This document shows, piece by piece, positions 1-10,679 of a stretch of 64,000 nucleotides of DNA; position 1 is the first letter of the stretch; every line of letters begins with the position of its first letter. This DNA is from a bacterium. Its GTDB lineage: Bacteria > UBP15 > UBA6099. Location of the stretch: contig JAKQPS010000136.1 in the NCBI GenBank assembly GCA_029564595.1, positions 28,890 through 92,889 on the forward strand, in the 5' to 3' direction. The notes under the pieces are model-generated. The model did no database searches. It saw nothing but the letters and a program-made list of their open reading frames with translations, and had not been told where the DNA came from. Position numbers and translations under genes: made by a program.

Positions 1-2210
1 TGTTCGACTTTGTCGCCTGCGCGGAAACCGCATTTTTCGCGAATAATCTCCTCATCGACGCCGTCGAAGCGGTCGGAGTCGAAACCGCGTCCGGAAGCGG
101 CGCTCTTTTTTGATGAAGCGCGGCGCGGAGCGGAATAGTCGTCGTCCGCAGGTTCGCGGCTGAAACCATCCGCGTCAGCCCCGCCGAGCCTGATTGCCGG
201 CGACCGCTCGACTGCTTCATCCGAACCGCCGCCGGGAGCCGTGTCGAAGAAGCTTTCGCCGGGGCGGGCGCCGCCGCGCGCTCCCTCCAGCATCTTGAAC
301 CTGTCCGGCCCGATCTCCATTATGAAGCGGGAGATGTCGTTGTTGCACGCGACGCCGCGAGTCATTCTTCCCTTGCAGGCGGACAGATAGAGAAGCTCTT
401 TCGCGCGGGTCGCGCCGACGTAGCAAAGCCTGCGCTCCTCTCGGTCTCCGTCTGCGTCGCCCAACGCGTTGCCGTGAGGCAACATGCCTTCTTCGAGGCC
501 GACGATGAACACGACGGGGAATTCGAGTCCTTTTGCGCTGTGGAGGGTGAGCATGCGGGCGCGGCTCTCGTCGCCATCCGCGACGTCGGAGTCGGACACC
601 AGAGAGACTTTCGACAGGAAACCTTCGAGGGTCGGCTTGGAGGCTTCTTTTGCATACTCGTAGGCAAGTTTGAAGAACTCCTCCAAGTTTTCGGCGCGGC
701 TGACGCCCTCCTGTTTGTCCATCCTCTCGACGTAAGAATAGTAGCCGGTGTCTTCGAGGACGGCGCGGACCAGTTCGGGGACGGGAACGCTGTCGCGGAG
801 TCCGTGCAGGCGGCGGAGAACGCCGATGAGAGGCGCGGCCTTTGCGGGAAACAGTTTGGAGACGGCCGCCGCGTCCTCGGAGATGCCGGTCAGCGACCCG
901 GCCTCCCGCGCCGCCGACTCGATTTTCTCCAGACTCTTGGGGCCGAGGCCGCGTTTAGGCTCGTTCGCTATCCTTGCGAACGCCACCATGTCCCTCGGAT
1001 TGTCCACGACTCTGAGGTATGCGATGGCGTCTTTGATTTCCTTGCGTTTGTAGAACTCGGTGGCGCCGATGATGAGGTAAGGAAGCCCGGCGCGGATGAA
1101 GGCGTCTTCCAGCGGACGCGACTGCGCGCGCGTGCGAAACAGGACGGCGATGTCTTCCAGCCGGTATCCCTCGTCGAGCAGGTGTCCGGCTTCGTCCACG
1201 ATGAACTGAGCCTCTGAAGAGTCGTCCCAAGCGAGATGGAACATGACGGGGTCGCCGGGGCCGAGCGCGCTCCAGAGGCGTTTTTCTCTCGGCCCGGCGT
1301 TGTGCGCTATCAGCGCGTTCGCGGCGTCGAGTATGTTCTGCTTCGACCTGTAGTTCTGTTCGAGGGAGACGACGGCGACGTTGTTGAAATCGCGCTCAAA
1401 GGAAGTCATGTTGCCGATGTCCGCGCCGCGCCAGCCGTAAATGCTCTGGTCGGCGTCGCCGACGACCGTGATGTTGCCGTCAGGCGGGCAGAGCCGCCGC
1501 AGCAGTTCGTACTGCACCCGGTTGGTGTCCTGATACTCGTCAACGAGGATGAACTGGTATCTGCGGCGGTAGCGGTCGCGAGTTTCCGCGCAACCGTCGA
1601 GCAGTTCGAGGGTCTTGCCCAGCAGGTTGTCGAAGTCCATCGCGTTGTTTTCGACGAGGCGGGCTTCGTAGAGTTTGAAAATTTCGTCGATCTCTTCAGC
1701 AAGAGGGTCGAAGGATGACAGGAGCGAGGAAGGCGCGGCGGCGAAATTTTTCGAGCGGGAGATGGCGTCCATAATGCGCGCGGGAGCGTGCGAGCCTGTC
1801 ATGGGGCGGTCGAGTTCCTTGAGGATTTCCTTGACGCAGCGGCGCGTGTCCGCGTCGTCGTAGATGGAAAAGTTTTCTGAGTATTCTTTGAGGCTGCGGA
1901 TTTCGCGCCGGAGGAGGTGGTTGCAGAAAGAGTGAAATGTGGCGAGGGTGACTTTGCGGGCGTTGTCGCCGATTAGGCGTTCGGCGCGGTCGCGCATCTC
2001 GCCGGCGGCCTTGTTGGTGAAAGTGAGGGCGAGGATTTCATAGGGCATGACACCGAGGCCCTCAATAAGATAGGCGATCCTGTGAGTAATGACGCGGGTC
2101 TTGCCCGCCCCTGCCCCGGCCAGTATCAGCAGAGGGCCTGTGAAGTGTTTAACCGCTTCGACTTGGCTTGGGTTAAGCCCGTCAAGAGGGTCCTTTTTTA
2201 TCGGGTTCAT
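1..2210 (-). CDS. pcrA: ATP-dependent 3'-5' DNA helicase, PcrA/UvrD family (C-terminus cut by window edge)
   Basis: Superfamily 1A helicase that unwinds DNA in repair and in clearing recombinase filaments. Reading leftwards from the ATG at 2210, the visible motifs are the Q-motif region (GLNPSQVEAV, residues 11-20), Walker A (AGAGAGKT, 31-38), motif Ia (TFTNKAAGEM, about 62-71), Walker B (DEYQDTN, from 224), motif III (GDADQSIYGWRG, about 249), motif V/VI region (LTLHSAKGLEFPV and GATRAKELLYLS) and a final GDKVEH that looks like the start of the C-terminal Tudor-like domain. About 736 residues are visible, so only a short tail is missing. Its start overlaps the upstream small membrane-protein gene by 29 bases, which suggests translational coupling. 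The family call is secure; PcrA versus UvrD is a naming choice. Confidence 0.93.
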   Translation of the reverse strand, partial: MNPIKKDPLDGLNPSQVEAVKHFTGPLLILAGAGAGKTRVITHRIAYLIEGLGVMPYEILALTFTNKAAGEMRDRAERLIGDNARKVTLATFHSFCNHLLRREIRSLKEYSENFSIYDDADTRRCVKEILKELDRPMTGSHAPARIMDAISRSKNFAAAPSSLLSSFDPLAEEIDEIFKLYEARLVENNAMDFDNLLGKTLELLDGCAETRDRYRRRYQFILVDEYQDTNRVQYELLRRLCPPDGNITVVGDADQSIYGWRGADIGNMTSFERDFNNVAVVSLEQNYRSKQNILDAANALIAHNAGPREKRLWSALGPGDPVMFHLAWDDSSEAQFIVDEAGHLLDEGYRLEDIAVLFRTRAQSRPLEDAFIRAGLPYLIIGATEFYKRKEIKDAIAYLRVVDNPRDMVAFARIANEPKRGLGPKSLEKIESAAREAGSLTGISEDAAAVSKLFPAKAAPLIGVLRRLHGLRDSVPVPELVRAVLEDTGYYSYVERMDKQEGVSRAENLEEFFKLAYEYAKEASKPTLEGFLSKVSLVSDSDVADGDESRARMLTLHSAKGLEFPVVFIVGLEEGMLPHGNALGDADGDREERRLCYVGATRAKELLYLSACKGRMTRGVACNNDISRFIMEIGPDRFKMLEGARGGARPGESFFDTAPGGGSDEAVERSPAIRLGGADADGFSREPADDDYSAPRRASSKKSAASGRGFDSDRFDGVDEEIIREKCGFRAGDKVE

Positions 2211-2400
2211 CGAGGTCTATGGCCCAGCGGACTTTCTCGCCGAATTCGTTTTTTTCCACCGGCCAGTCGAGTTTGTTCTTTCTCATGAATATATCGTAGC
2301 CGCTGCCGAAGGATCTGCGCCTCGCGACATGCCGAAATACGGAAGCGACCACAATCATTATGCCGAACATAATGAGGAACAGCCCTGTTTTTCCGCCCAT
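2182..2400 (-). CDS. small single-pass membrane protein overlapping the helicase start
   Basis: A 72-residue protein starting at the ATG at 2400, preceded at good spacing by a GGAAGG ribosome-binding site. Residues about 5-22 (TGLFLIMFGIMIVVASVF) form one hydrophobic segment, followed by a basic stretch (RHVARRR) and a charged tail, consistent with one membrane anchor and a cytoplasmic C-terminus by the positive-inside rule. Its last 29 bases overlap the start of the helicase gene in another frame. I do not recognise a family. A longer in-frame reading upstream to 2526 lacks a ribosome-binding site and would cross the enolase promoter region, so I chose the shorter start. Confidence 0.6.
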   Translation of the reverse strand: MGGKTGLFLIMFGIMIVVASVFRHVARRRSFGSGYDIFMRKNKLDWPVEKNEFGEKVRWAIDLDEPDKKGPS

Positions 2401-2498
2401 CGCGCCGCCTTCCGAGAGGCGGAAACGCCGCCTCCGCTTTCGCTTTGATTGTAACAGAACCAAACGGCGCTCACAAGCGCGCGGCGGCTTGCGTGAAA

Positions 2499-2527
2499 TT
2501 GACTGCCCGGCGCGCGGGTGATACAAT
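2499..2527 (+). promoter_or_regulatory. sigma70-type promoter of enolase
   Basis: TTGACT (2499-2504) and TACAAT (2522-2527) are separated by exactly 17 bases, and a ribosome-binding site and the eno start follow within 50 bases. It also lies just upstream of the divergent small membrane-protein gene. Confidence 0.75.
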
Positions 2528-2543
2528 CCCCGGTGCGTATTAA

Positions 2544-3887
<1,344 letters not shown>

Positions 3888-3981
3888 GAGGTTTCCTCCC
3901 AAGCTGACGGGAACAGCGAGGCGGGGCGCGAGAAGCGTTCCGCCCGCGTCATCTTTATCATTTGCGAAAGGCGTTTTGACT

Positions 3982-6150
3982 ATGGCGGAAAAGAAAGTTG
4001 CGAAAACGAAAAAAGTTTCCATTCCAAAAACGGAGAAAAAACCGGCCGCGAAGAAACCGGCGTTGAAAACCGCCGAGGCAAAGCCCGCGCTGAAGAAAGC
4101 TCCCGCGAAGAAAACAAACGGCGCAAACGGAAGCGCGAAGTTCGGCGCGGATGTCTGCGGCGACATCCGAAAAGCCCTGTCTCTCGAATGGCTCGAAGCG
4201 AACGGACTTGGAGGGTATTCGTCCGGAACAGTCGCGGGGGCCAACACGAGAAGGTATCACGGGTTGCTGGTCGCGTCTTTGAAACCGCCTGTGTCGCGTT
4301 TCGTCCTGTTGTCGTCCCTGCAGGAATGGGTGGAGACGCCGGAGGGCCGGGTGGAGCTTTCATGCAACGTGTTCAGCCCGGATGTCGTGCATCCGCAGGG
4401 GCATCTGCTCATCGAATCGTTTGCTCCGCGTCCGTTTCCGACGTGGATATACAGAGTGGCGGGCCAATATCTGAGGAAGACGATAATGGCGCAGCAGGGG
4501 GCGAACGCGGTCTGGGCGGAGTACCGGTGGCTGGACGGAAAGATGAAGCCCGCGAAGGCCGCGCCCGCCGGGTTCAGGCTGAAGGCGCGCCCCATGATGG
4601 CGTTCAGGGGGCATCATCAGTTGACGAAAAGCAATGGCGCTTGCGGCATGTCGGTCTCCGACGCCGGCGGCGGCGCGCTGAGGATAAGCCCTTACTACGG
4701 GCTGCCCGCGCTGACGATGAATGCAGGCGGCGGCTCGTTCGAGCCTCGGCCCGACTGGCACTATAACTTCGCGTATCCGGCGGAGAAAGAAAGAGGGCTG
4801 GACTTCGCGGAGGACTTGTTCACGCCCGGCGAGTTCGGCGCCCCGGAAGGCGCGGCGGAGTGGTCGCTGATGTTCGCTGTGGAGGGACAGGAACCGGATG
4901 TCTCCGAAGGGACGGGAGCGGCGTTCGAGCGGGAGGCGGCGGCGGAAACCGCGAGGCGGTCGGCGCTGCTCGAAAAGGTTCCGACGAAGAACGAGTCGAC
5001 GCGCAGGCTGGCGCTTGCGGCGGACACGTTTATCGTCCAGCGGCCGCCCGGCTGGACGATTCTCGCCGGATACCACTGGTTCACCGACTGGGGTCGTGAC
5101 ACGATGATATCGTTGCCGGGGCTTGCGATAGCGACCGGTAGGCTGGACGTCGCGCGGGAGATTCTGACGACATATGCGCGGCACGTGAGCGGCGGGCTGA
5201 TACCCAACACGTTTCCGGACGAGGGTGGCAAACCCGCGTACAACACGGTGGACGCGCCGTTGTGGTTCATAATAGCGGCGGACGCGTACGCGGCGGCCTC
5301 GCGGGACCTCTCCGCTCTTGCGGAACTGTGGCATCCGCTGGAATCAATCGTGGAAAACTACACTCGCGGCACGATGAACCGGATATACATGGACAGGGAC
5401 GGCCTGATATCGGCTGGCAGCGAATACACTCAATTGACGTGGATGGACGCGAAGGTGGGAGACTGGGTGGTGACGCCGAGGCACGGGAAAGCGGTGGAGA
5501 TAAACGCGTTGTGGCACGAGGCGTTGCGGGCGATGGCGAGGATGGCGGCGCTGCTGGACAAGGCCCCGGCGAAGTTCATCGAGGCGGCGGAGCTAACGCG
5601 CCGCGAATTCAACGACAAGTTCTGGAATCCCGACAAGGGCTGCCTGTACGACGTGGCGAGGAACGGCGAGAAGGACGCTGCGGTAAGGCCAAACCAGATA
5701 TTCGCGCTGTCGCTGGGAGACGGACAACTGGTGGACGAGGAGCGCAGAGAGAGCGTCCTGAAAACAATCGAAGAGAATCTTCTGACGCCATACGGGTTGA
5801 GAAGTCTGGCGCGGGAGAAGGGATTCTGTTATCATGGCAGTTACGAAGGCGGAGTTCTGGAGCGGGACGGAGCGTATCACCGGGGAACGGTGTGGGGATG
5901 GCTGATGGGGCCGTACATCAGCGCGATGTGGAACACGCGGGGAAGGAACGCGGAGACCGTCCGGCGCGCCGAACAGACGCTGAAAGCCCTCGAAGAGCAT
6001 CTGGACGAAGCGGGACTCGGCTCGGTGTCGGAGATATTCGACGGGGACGAGCCGCACGCGCCGAGAGGCTGCATATCTCAAGCGTGGAGCGTGGCCGAAC
6101 TGTTGCGGGTCAAACTGGAGCTTGAAGGGCTTAAGAAAGGCCTCAAATGA
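3982..6150 (+). CDS. glycogen debranching enzyme (amylo-alpha-1,6-glucosidase family)
   Basis: Predicted to act on alpha-1,6 branch points of glycogen or similar alpha-glucans. After an unusual Lys/Ala/Pro-rich tail of about 50 residues comes a GDE N-terminal domain (LEWLEANGLGGYSSG, from about 68, then GANTRRYHGLLVA). The C-terminal catalytic (alpha/alpha)6 barrel carries WFTDWGRDTMISLPGLA (about 366), GLIPNTFPDEGG and YNTVDAPLWFI. The 722-residue length suits bacterial and archaeal single-chain GDE. The basic tail resembles histone-H1-like low-complexity tails and may be a spacer or a nucleic-acid or surface contact. A TTG two codons upstream of the ATG is an alternative start. The next gene overlaps by ATGA, so the two are probably cotranslated. 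Confidence 0.9.
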   Translation: MAEKKVAKTKKVSIPKTEKKPAAKKPALKTAEAKPALKKAPAKKTNGANGSAKFGADVCGDIRKALSLEWLEANGLGGYSSGTVAGANTRRYHGLLVASLKPPVSRFVLLSSLQEWVETPEGRVELSCNVFSPDVVHPQGHLLIESFAPRPFPTWIYRVAGQYLRKTIMAQQGANAVWAEYRWLDGKMKPAKAAPAGFRLKARPMMAFRGHHQLTKSNGACGMSVSDAGGGALRISPYYGLPALTMNAGGGSFEPRPDWHYNFAYPAEKERGLDFAEDLFTPGEFGAPEGAAEWSLMFAVEGQEPDVSEGTGAAFEREAAAETARRSALLEKVPTKNESTRRLALAADTFIVQRPPGWTILAGYHWFTDWGRDTMISLPGLAIATGRLDVAREILTTYARHVSGGLIPNTFPDEGGKPAYNTVDAPLWFIIAADAYAAASRDLSALAELWHPLESIVENYTRGTMNRIYMDRDGLISAGSEYTQLTWMDAKVGDWVVTPRHGKAVEINALWHEALRAMARMAALLDKAPAKFIEAAELTRREFNDKFWNPDKGCLYDVARNGEKDAAVRPNQIFALSLGDGQLVDEERRESVLKTIEENLLTPYGLRSLAREKGFCYHGSYEGGVLERDGAYHRGTVWGWLMGPYISAMWNTRGRNAETVRRAEQTLKALEEHLDEAGLGSVSEIFDGDEPHAPRGCISQAWSVAELLRVKLELEGLKKGLK

Positions 6151-6788
6151 AAACCAATCAAAAAATGCTGACGTACATGAAGGAAAAAGGGCTGATAGGA
6201 GCGGTGCGGACGCGGGACCTGTTTACCGCGCTCGAAGTGGCCGGAGCGATGCTCCGGGGCGGAATCAAGGTGTTCGAAGTGTCTGCGGCGATCCCCGGAT
6301 GGGCGGAAGTGGTGAAGAGGATACAGATGGACGGCGAGGCTATGGCCGGGGTGGGCGCGGTGACGGACGCGAAAACCGCGCGCGCCGCGATAGAAAAGGG
6401 AGCAAGATTCATATCGACGCCGGGAGTGCTGCCGCAGACGATAAGGGCGGCCCGAACAGAAAAAACACCCGTTCTGGCAGGCGCTTTGACGCCGACGGAG
6501 ATATTTCAGGCGATAGACTCATCTGCTGACATGGCGATGATATTCCCGGCAAATTTCGCGGGCGGCCCGTCATACGTCCGGCGGCTCTCCACCCAATTTA
6601 CCGGCATTAGCTTGGCGGCGTCCGGAGGAATCAGGCTGGAAAATGTCAGAGAATATTTCGACGCGGGAGCTTCGATGGTCGCCGTCGGGGAGGACATCGC
6701 GAGAGCCGAATGGGTTGCGGAAAGAAATTTCGAGGCGATGGAAAAACAGGCCGCCGCTATAGTGTCGGCAGTCAATTGTTCCGGGTGA
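6147..6788 (+). CDS. KDPG/KHG aldolase-like protein lacking the Schiff-base lysine
   Basis: A 213-residue TIM-barrel protein of the Eda family (2-dehydro-3-deoxy-6-phosphogluconate aldolase). The glutamate at residue 44 (VFEVS) and the ISTPG motif (89-93) line up with E. coli Eda. The Schiff-base lysine of Eda (K133, in FKFFPAE) is M131 here (MIFPAN). The substrate arginine (R49) is A48, and the active-site threonine (T73) is A71. The later AASGGIRLEN barrel motif is kept. A class I aldolase reaction is therefore unlikely, although the fold is clear. It starts at an ATG overlapping the stop of the debranching enzyme, so it may have a role in the same sugar pathway. Alternatives are a different lyase, isomerase or binding protein. 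Confidence 0.8.
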   Translation: MKTNQKMLTYMKEKGLIGAVRTRDLFTALEVAGAMLRGGIKVFEVSAAIPGWAEVVKRIQMDGEAMAGVGAVTDAKTARAAIEKGARFISTPGVLPQTIRAARTEKTPVLAGALTPTEIFQAIDSSADMAMIFPANFAGGPSYVRRLSTQFTGISLAASGGIRLENVREYFDAGASMVAVGEDIARAEWVAERNFEAMEKQAAAIVSAVNCSG

Positions 6789-7016
6789 ATACGAGAACAG
6801 AGCTAAACCCTCTCCGCACCACTTGAGCAAGGAACATTCAAACGCCCGTAAACCATAATAGAAAACCGGCGCATGAGCGGGCGCGGCGCCCTCATCCTGA
6901 ATCAAATATCTTTTTTATCTTCTAATATCAATTGTCTTTGTATATAATCATTTGAGGCGAAACAGCCTCTATATGTTATTTATTCAAAAGAAAGCGGATT
7001 TGCGTCCGGCGGAAAA

Positions 7017-7841
7017 ATGACTGACGAACAGACTATAATAAACGCAAGAGAACATTACTCGTATGGGAAAGTGTACATGGAGCGGGGGGAATTCGAGCGG
7101 GCGCTCGAAGAGTGCGAAGCGTCGCTGGAGCTTGAGCCGGAGGCGCCGGACACGCTGATAATGGCGGGGCAGTGCCTGATGGCGATGCAGAAAATTGAAG
7201 AGGCGTCTGAGAAGCTGGAAAAAGCGGCCCGGCTCGCCCCCGATTTCGCCGACGCCCACTACAATCTCGGCAAGGCTTACAATGAGTTGGACCTGCGGGA
7301 AAAAGCGATCAACGAGTTCAAGGAAGCGCTGAACATCAATCCGAGATACACGGCGGCGCGCAGATACCTGAGCGCGTTGATGAAGGATGCCGGAGAAGCG
7401 GAGAAGCGGGCGCGCGCGGCGGCGGAACCGCAGAAACACGACGAAAAGGAAGAGCAGATATCCAAGCAGGCGAACGTTCATTTTCATCTTGGGAACGCCC
7501 TGTTTCAGAAGAACATGTATCAGGAGGCGCTGGCGGAATTCAAGGAGTCGATCCGGCTCAGGCCGAACTATCCTGACGTGCGCAACAGGCTCGGCGAGCT
7601 TTATGTGAAGAGAGGACAGTTTGGGCTTGCGCAGGAAGAATTTCTCACCGCGCTGAAGATAAATCCGAGGTATGCGCAGGCGATGCTGAACCTCGCGGAA
7701 TGCTACAGAGCGCACAGCGAGCAGTTGATGGACAAAGCGGAGGAGAGTTTCCGGCGGGCGCTTGAGTTCGACCCGACGAACGCGAGGGCGACGCGAGGGC
7801 TTGCCGTGGTCAGGTCGATAAAAAACATCGATTTCGTATGA
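7017..7841 (+). CDS. TPR-repeat protein
   Basis: A 274-residue protein composed mainly of tetratricopeptide repeats, with motifs such as YGKVYMERGEFERALEECE (about 16-34), AHYNLGKAYNELDLREKA (about 80-98) and a second block from about residue 150 (HLGNALFQKNMYQEALAEF). A charged, alanine-rich linker (about 126-146) separates two groups of repeats. There is no signal peptide, so it is likely a cytoplasmic scaffold. A TATAAT box at 6943-6948 lies about 70 bases upstream but I see no good -35. The next gene overlaps by ATGA, the start of a compact gene run that reaches 16844. The specific partner is unknown. Confidence 0.85.
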   Translation: MTDEQTIINAREHYSYGKVYMERGEFERALEECEASLELEPEAPDTLIMAGQCLMAMQKIEEASEKLEKAARLAPDFADAHYNLGKAYNELDLREKAINEFKEALNINPRYTAARRYLSALMKDAGEAEKRARAAAEPQKHDEKEEQISKQANVHFHLGNALFQKNMYQEALAEFKESIRLRPNYPDVRNRLGELYVKRGQFGLAQEEFLTALKINPRYAQAMLNLAECYRAHSEQLMDKAEESFRRALEFDPTNARATRGLAVVRSIKNIDFV

Positions 7842-8434
7842 AGGGAAACCTTGCCGTGAAAAAGACAAAAAAGACCTCTCTGACATTTGTGGCGGCGCTT
7901 GTGGCCGCGGCGCTTTTTTCAGGATGCAGCAAAAAAGCGCCCGCCCCGGAAGCTGCGCCGGCGGACGAACTAGCTGCTAAAGCTATCGCTTTAGTCGCGA
8001 ATGGAAAATTCGCCGAGAGCTTGCCTCTGTTCGAGAAGGCGTTGCAGTTGGACCCGGAGCATCCGCGCGCCCTATGCGGCATGGGCACGGCGAAACGCGA
8101 AACAGGCGAGTTCGACGCCGCGATCGAGCTTTACGAAAAAGCCATCTCAGTCAAACCTGACTACGCTATCTGCATGGACAACTTGGGGATCGCGCTCATG
8201 CGGACTGGAAGATATGACGAGGCGAAAGCGCAGTTTGAAAAAGCGTCCGTCGCGGACGCCGCGTACGCCGACGCGAAATTCAATCTCGGTGTTCTATTCG
8301 AACTTTATATAAAGGACATCCCGGCCGCTGTCAAAGCGTTCGAGGAGTATCTGGCGTTGTCAAAAGACGAAGCGAAGAAAGCGGAAGTGAAGGCGCACTT
8401 GGAACAGCTCGTCAAGGAAGCCGGTCCGCGCTGA
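7838..8434 (+). CDS. TPR-repeat lipoprotein
   Basis: A 198-residue protein with a basic N-terminus, a hydrophobic stretch (TFVAALVAAALF) and a lipobox (LFSGC, cysteine near residue 30), so it should be lipidated and exported. Tetratricopeptide repeats follow (FAESLPLFEKALQLDPEHP, FDAAIELYEKAISVKPDY, YDEAKAQFEKASV) and then KAFEEYLALSKDEAKKAEV. The ATG at 7838 overlaps the stop of the preceding TPR gene. A GTG six codons later, preceded by AAGGGA, is an alternative start that keeps the lipobox. It may bring the cytoplasmic TPR partner's pathway to the envelope, but that is inference. Confidence 0.85.
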   Translation: MKGNLAVKKTKKTSLTFVAALVAAALFSGCSKKAPAPEAAPADELAAKAIALVANGKFAESLPLFEKALQLDPEHPRALCGMGTAKRETGEFDAAIELYEKAISVKPDYAICMDNLGIALMRTGRYDEAKAQFEKASVADAAYADAKFNLGVLFELYIKDIPAAVKAFEEYLALSKDEAKKAEVKAHLEQLVKEAGPR

Positions 8435-8482
8435 GGGAAAGGGCTCGACGCGGAAATAAACATTAAAGGAGCGGAGAACATT

Positions 8483-9958
8483 ATGCCGGACAAGAAAAAA
8501 AACGACACAAATTTTGATGAAATTCAAAAAGCGATGGATGGCTTCGACAAACAATACACGGATCACCACAAGCCGCCTGAAGGAGAAGCGGTGGCGATCC
8601 GCGTAAGCGACGACGAGATGAAGGTGTACGCCGTCGTAGTTCCGCCTATGGATCATTCAAAGGAAGTGACCAAGCAGGACGTGCTTGACGAGCTAAAAAA
8701 AGTGGGCGTCGTGCACGGAATAGACGAAGAGGCCATCAACGACATCTTTATGTTCGGCAGCTTCAACACCGAGGTGATAGTGGCCAAGGGAACCCCGCCG
8801 TCGGACGGTGTGCCTGCCAGCATCGAATACAAGTTCGACACTGCGGCGGAAAAGAAAGCTGAAGTGGTCGCGGACGAACACGGCAACGTCGACCACAGGA
8901 ACATCAATCTTATCAAAAGCGTCGAGGAGGGAACGATTCTAGCCATAAAAATCCCGGCGGTAGAGGGCAAGGAAGGCATAACGTGCCTCGGAGAAAAGAT
9001 GCCCGCGAAAGAAGGACGGGATATAAAGATGCCGGTCGGAGAAAACACGGCGGTCTCCGACGACGGGATGACGGTAATCGCGACGCAGAGCGGACAGCCC
9101 ATACTGCGAGACGGCAAAATCAACGTGAGCGCGGTATACGAAGTGACCGGCGACGTCAGCTATAAAACGGGCAACATCAACTTCAACGGAACGGTGATAG
9201 TAACCGGGAACGTGCAAAGCGACTTCGTGGTAAACGCCACTGACGACATAGAGATACACGGAAACATCGAGAAGGCGCACATCGAGGCTGGAGGAGACGT
9301 GCGGGTGCGCGGCGGCCTGTACGGAACAGGCGAAGGCAAGATAGTCGCGGGCGGCTCGATTACCATCAGGTCCGTCGAAAGCGGAATCCTAGACGCCGGA
9401 CACAATATCGTCCTCGGCCAGCAGGCCAGAAGCAGCATCCTCATGGCCGGAGACGACATCATCCTCACCAACTCCAAAGGCAGCATCACCGGGGGCAAAG
9501 CTTCCTGCGGCAACATATTCGACTTGGCAAACGTCGGCTCGCCTTCATTCACGGACACCGTGATTGAAATCGGCGTGAACCCGAAGATTAAAAACATGCA
9601 CGACGAAATAAAGAAGAAGCTGGAAGACAACAAAGTGCAGTTCGAGAAGATATCCAACCACATAAAATCGCTCAAATCGAAGGGCGCCGACGGGCTGAAC
9701 GACAAGGAAAAGGAACTGCTGAAGAAGGTGGTTCCTCTCTTCCACAGCCTCCGCTCCTCGATTGAAGCTGACACCGCGAAAATGAACTTCCTGCAGGACA
9801 AACTCAACAAGCTGGACAAAGGCAGATGCAAGGTGCGCGGCAAGACGTATCCGGGCGTTAAGTTCATCTCCCCGAACGCGTCCATGGCGGTGCGAAGCGA
9901 GATTAACCACTCCAGCTTCCACGAACAAAACGAACAGATAGTGGTCGGGCCGTACTGA
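8483..9958 (+). CDS. FapA/DUF342 family protein
   Basis: A 491-residue DUF342 (FapA) protein. The N-terminal part (about 25-110) is the FapA N-terminal domain, with VGVVHGIDEEAIND. The middle (about 200-340) is a right-handed beta-helix with spaced repeats such as FNGTVIVTGNVQSDF, DIEIHGNIEKAHIEA, DVRVRGGLYG and SILMAGDDIILTNSKG. A coiled coil (about 365-450) and a short C-terminal strand follow. Members are cytoplasmic; in Vibrio FapA affects polar flagellar assembly, and elsewhere the role is poorly known. No flagellar genes are near. It has a good ribosome-binding site (AAAGGAG) and sits between TPR and DUF1844 genes. Confidence 0.9.
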   Translation: MPDKKKNDTNFDEIQKAMDGFDKQYTDHHKPPEGEAVAIRVSDDEMKVYAVVVPPMDHSKEVTKQDVLDELKKVGVVHGIDEEAINDIFMFGSFNTEVIVAKGTPPSDGVPASIEYKFDTAAEKKAEVVADEHGNVDHRNINLIKSVEEGTILAIKIPAVEGKEGITCLGEKMPAKEGRDIKMPVGENTAVSDDGMTVIATQSGQPILRDGKINVSAVYEVTGDVSYKTGNINFNGTVIVTGNVQSDFVVNATDDIEIHGNIEKAHIEAGGDVRVRGGLYGTGEGKIVAGGSITIRSVESGILDAGHNIVLGQQARSSILMAGDDIILTNSKGSITGGKASCGNIFDLANVGSPSFTDTVIEIGVNPKIKNMHDEIKKKLEDNKVQFEKISNHIKSLKSKGADGLNDKEKELLKKVVPLFHSLRSSIEADTAKMNFLQDKLNKLDKGRCKVRGKTYPGVKFISPNASMAVRSEINHSSFHEQNEQIVVGPY

Positions 9959-9987
9959 GGCTGGGCGACGAAGGAGGAACAGCGGCA

Positions 9988-10647
9988 ATGGATGAAAAAG
10001 GGAAGACGACCGAGAAGAAAAAATACAGCGTGGTGGACAAGCGGTTCGATATAGACGAGATCGAGCCTGCGGACGCTCCCCCCCCGCCTCCCCCTACCCC
10101 GCCCCCGGCGGAGGAACAAGCGCAACCGGAGCCGGAAGCCGCGGCTGACGCCGGCGACGCCGCACAGAACGAAGATGACGGGCAGGAGCGCGATTACAGA
10201 ATAGAAGACGCCGTAAGGCTGGCTCTGGGAACTATTCGGGAACAGGCTCTTTTCGCGCTGGGGCTTATCATCAAGAAGAACAGGTCCCCCAAGCAGAACA
10301 TGGACAAGATTGCCCGCATCACAAAAATATTCAACGAGCTGTCGGACAAGTTCGCGGACGTTCTAGCGGCAGAAGGCGCGGCGGAACCGGACCAGCCGGA
10401 ACCCACCATCCAAGAGGTCGTCATCTTCATCTTCAACATGCTCAACGGACAGGTCATGATGCATCTTGGGCTTATACCCAACCCGGTCACAAACCTCTCA
10501 GTGAGGGACCTTTCGCAGGCGAAACTGGGAATAGATTTCTGCGCGGCGCTGCTCGAAGCCGCCCGCTCGGAAGTGGACCCGGCTCTGGCAAAACAACTAG
10601 AGGCCGTGATTTCCGAAATGCGCATGGCTTTCGTGAACCTTAAATAA
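9988..10647 (+). CDS. DUF1844 domain protein with acidic/proline-rich N-terminus
   Basis: A 219-residue protein. Residues about 20-70 are low complexity, with a run of prolines (DAPPPPPPTPPPAEEQ) and acidic residues. A helical section follows (DAVRLALGTIREQALFALG). The C-terminal 75 residues match DUF1844: FIFNMLNGQVMMHLGLIPNP, then the helix AKLGIDFCAALLEAA and the closing EMRMAFVNLK. DUF1844 proteins are small helical proteins without a firm function. A GGAGGA ribosome-binding site precedes the ATG. The position next to fapA suggests a shared process. No membrane segment is evident. Confidence 0.8.
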   Translation: MDEKGKTTEKKKYSVVDKRFDIDEIEPADAPPPPPPTPPPAEEQAQPEPEAAADAGDAAQNEDDGQERDYRIEDAVRLALGTIREQALFALGLIIKKNRSPKQNMDKIARITKIFNELSDKFADVLAAEGAAEPDQPEPTIQEVVIFIFNMLNGQVMMHLGLIPNPVTNLSVRDLSQAKLGIDFCAALLEAARSEVDPALAKQLEAVISEMRMAFVNLK

Positions 10648-10679
10648 TTTCGCAATATTTAATTGGAGCGGAAAATCGC

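Noticed and set aside
4360-5334. 324-codon minus-strand reading frame rich in Arg
   Set aside because: Antisense to the debranching enzyme; the composition is that of a shadow frame.
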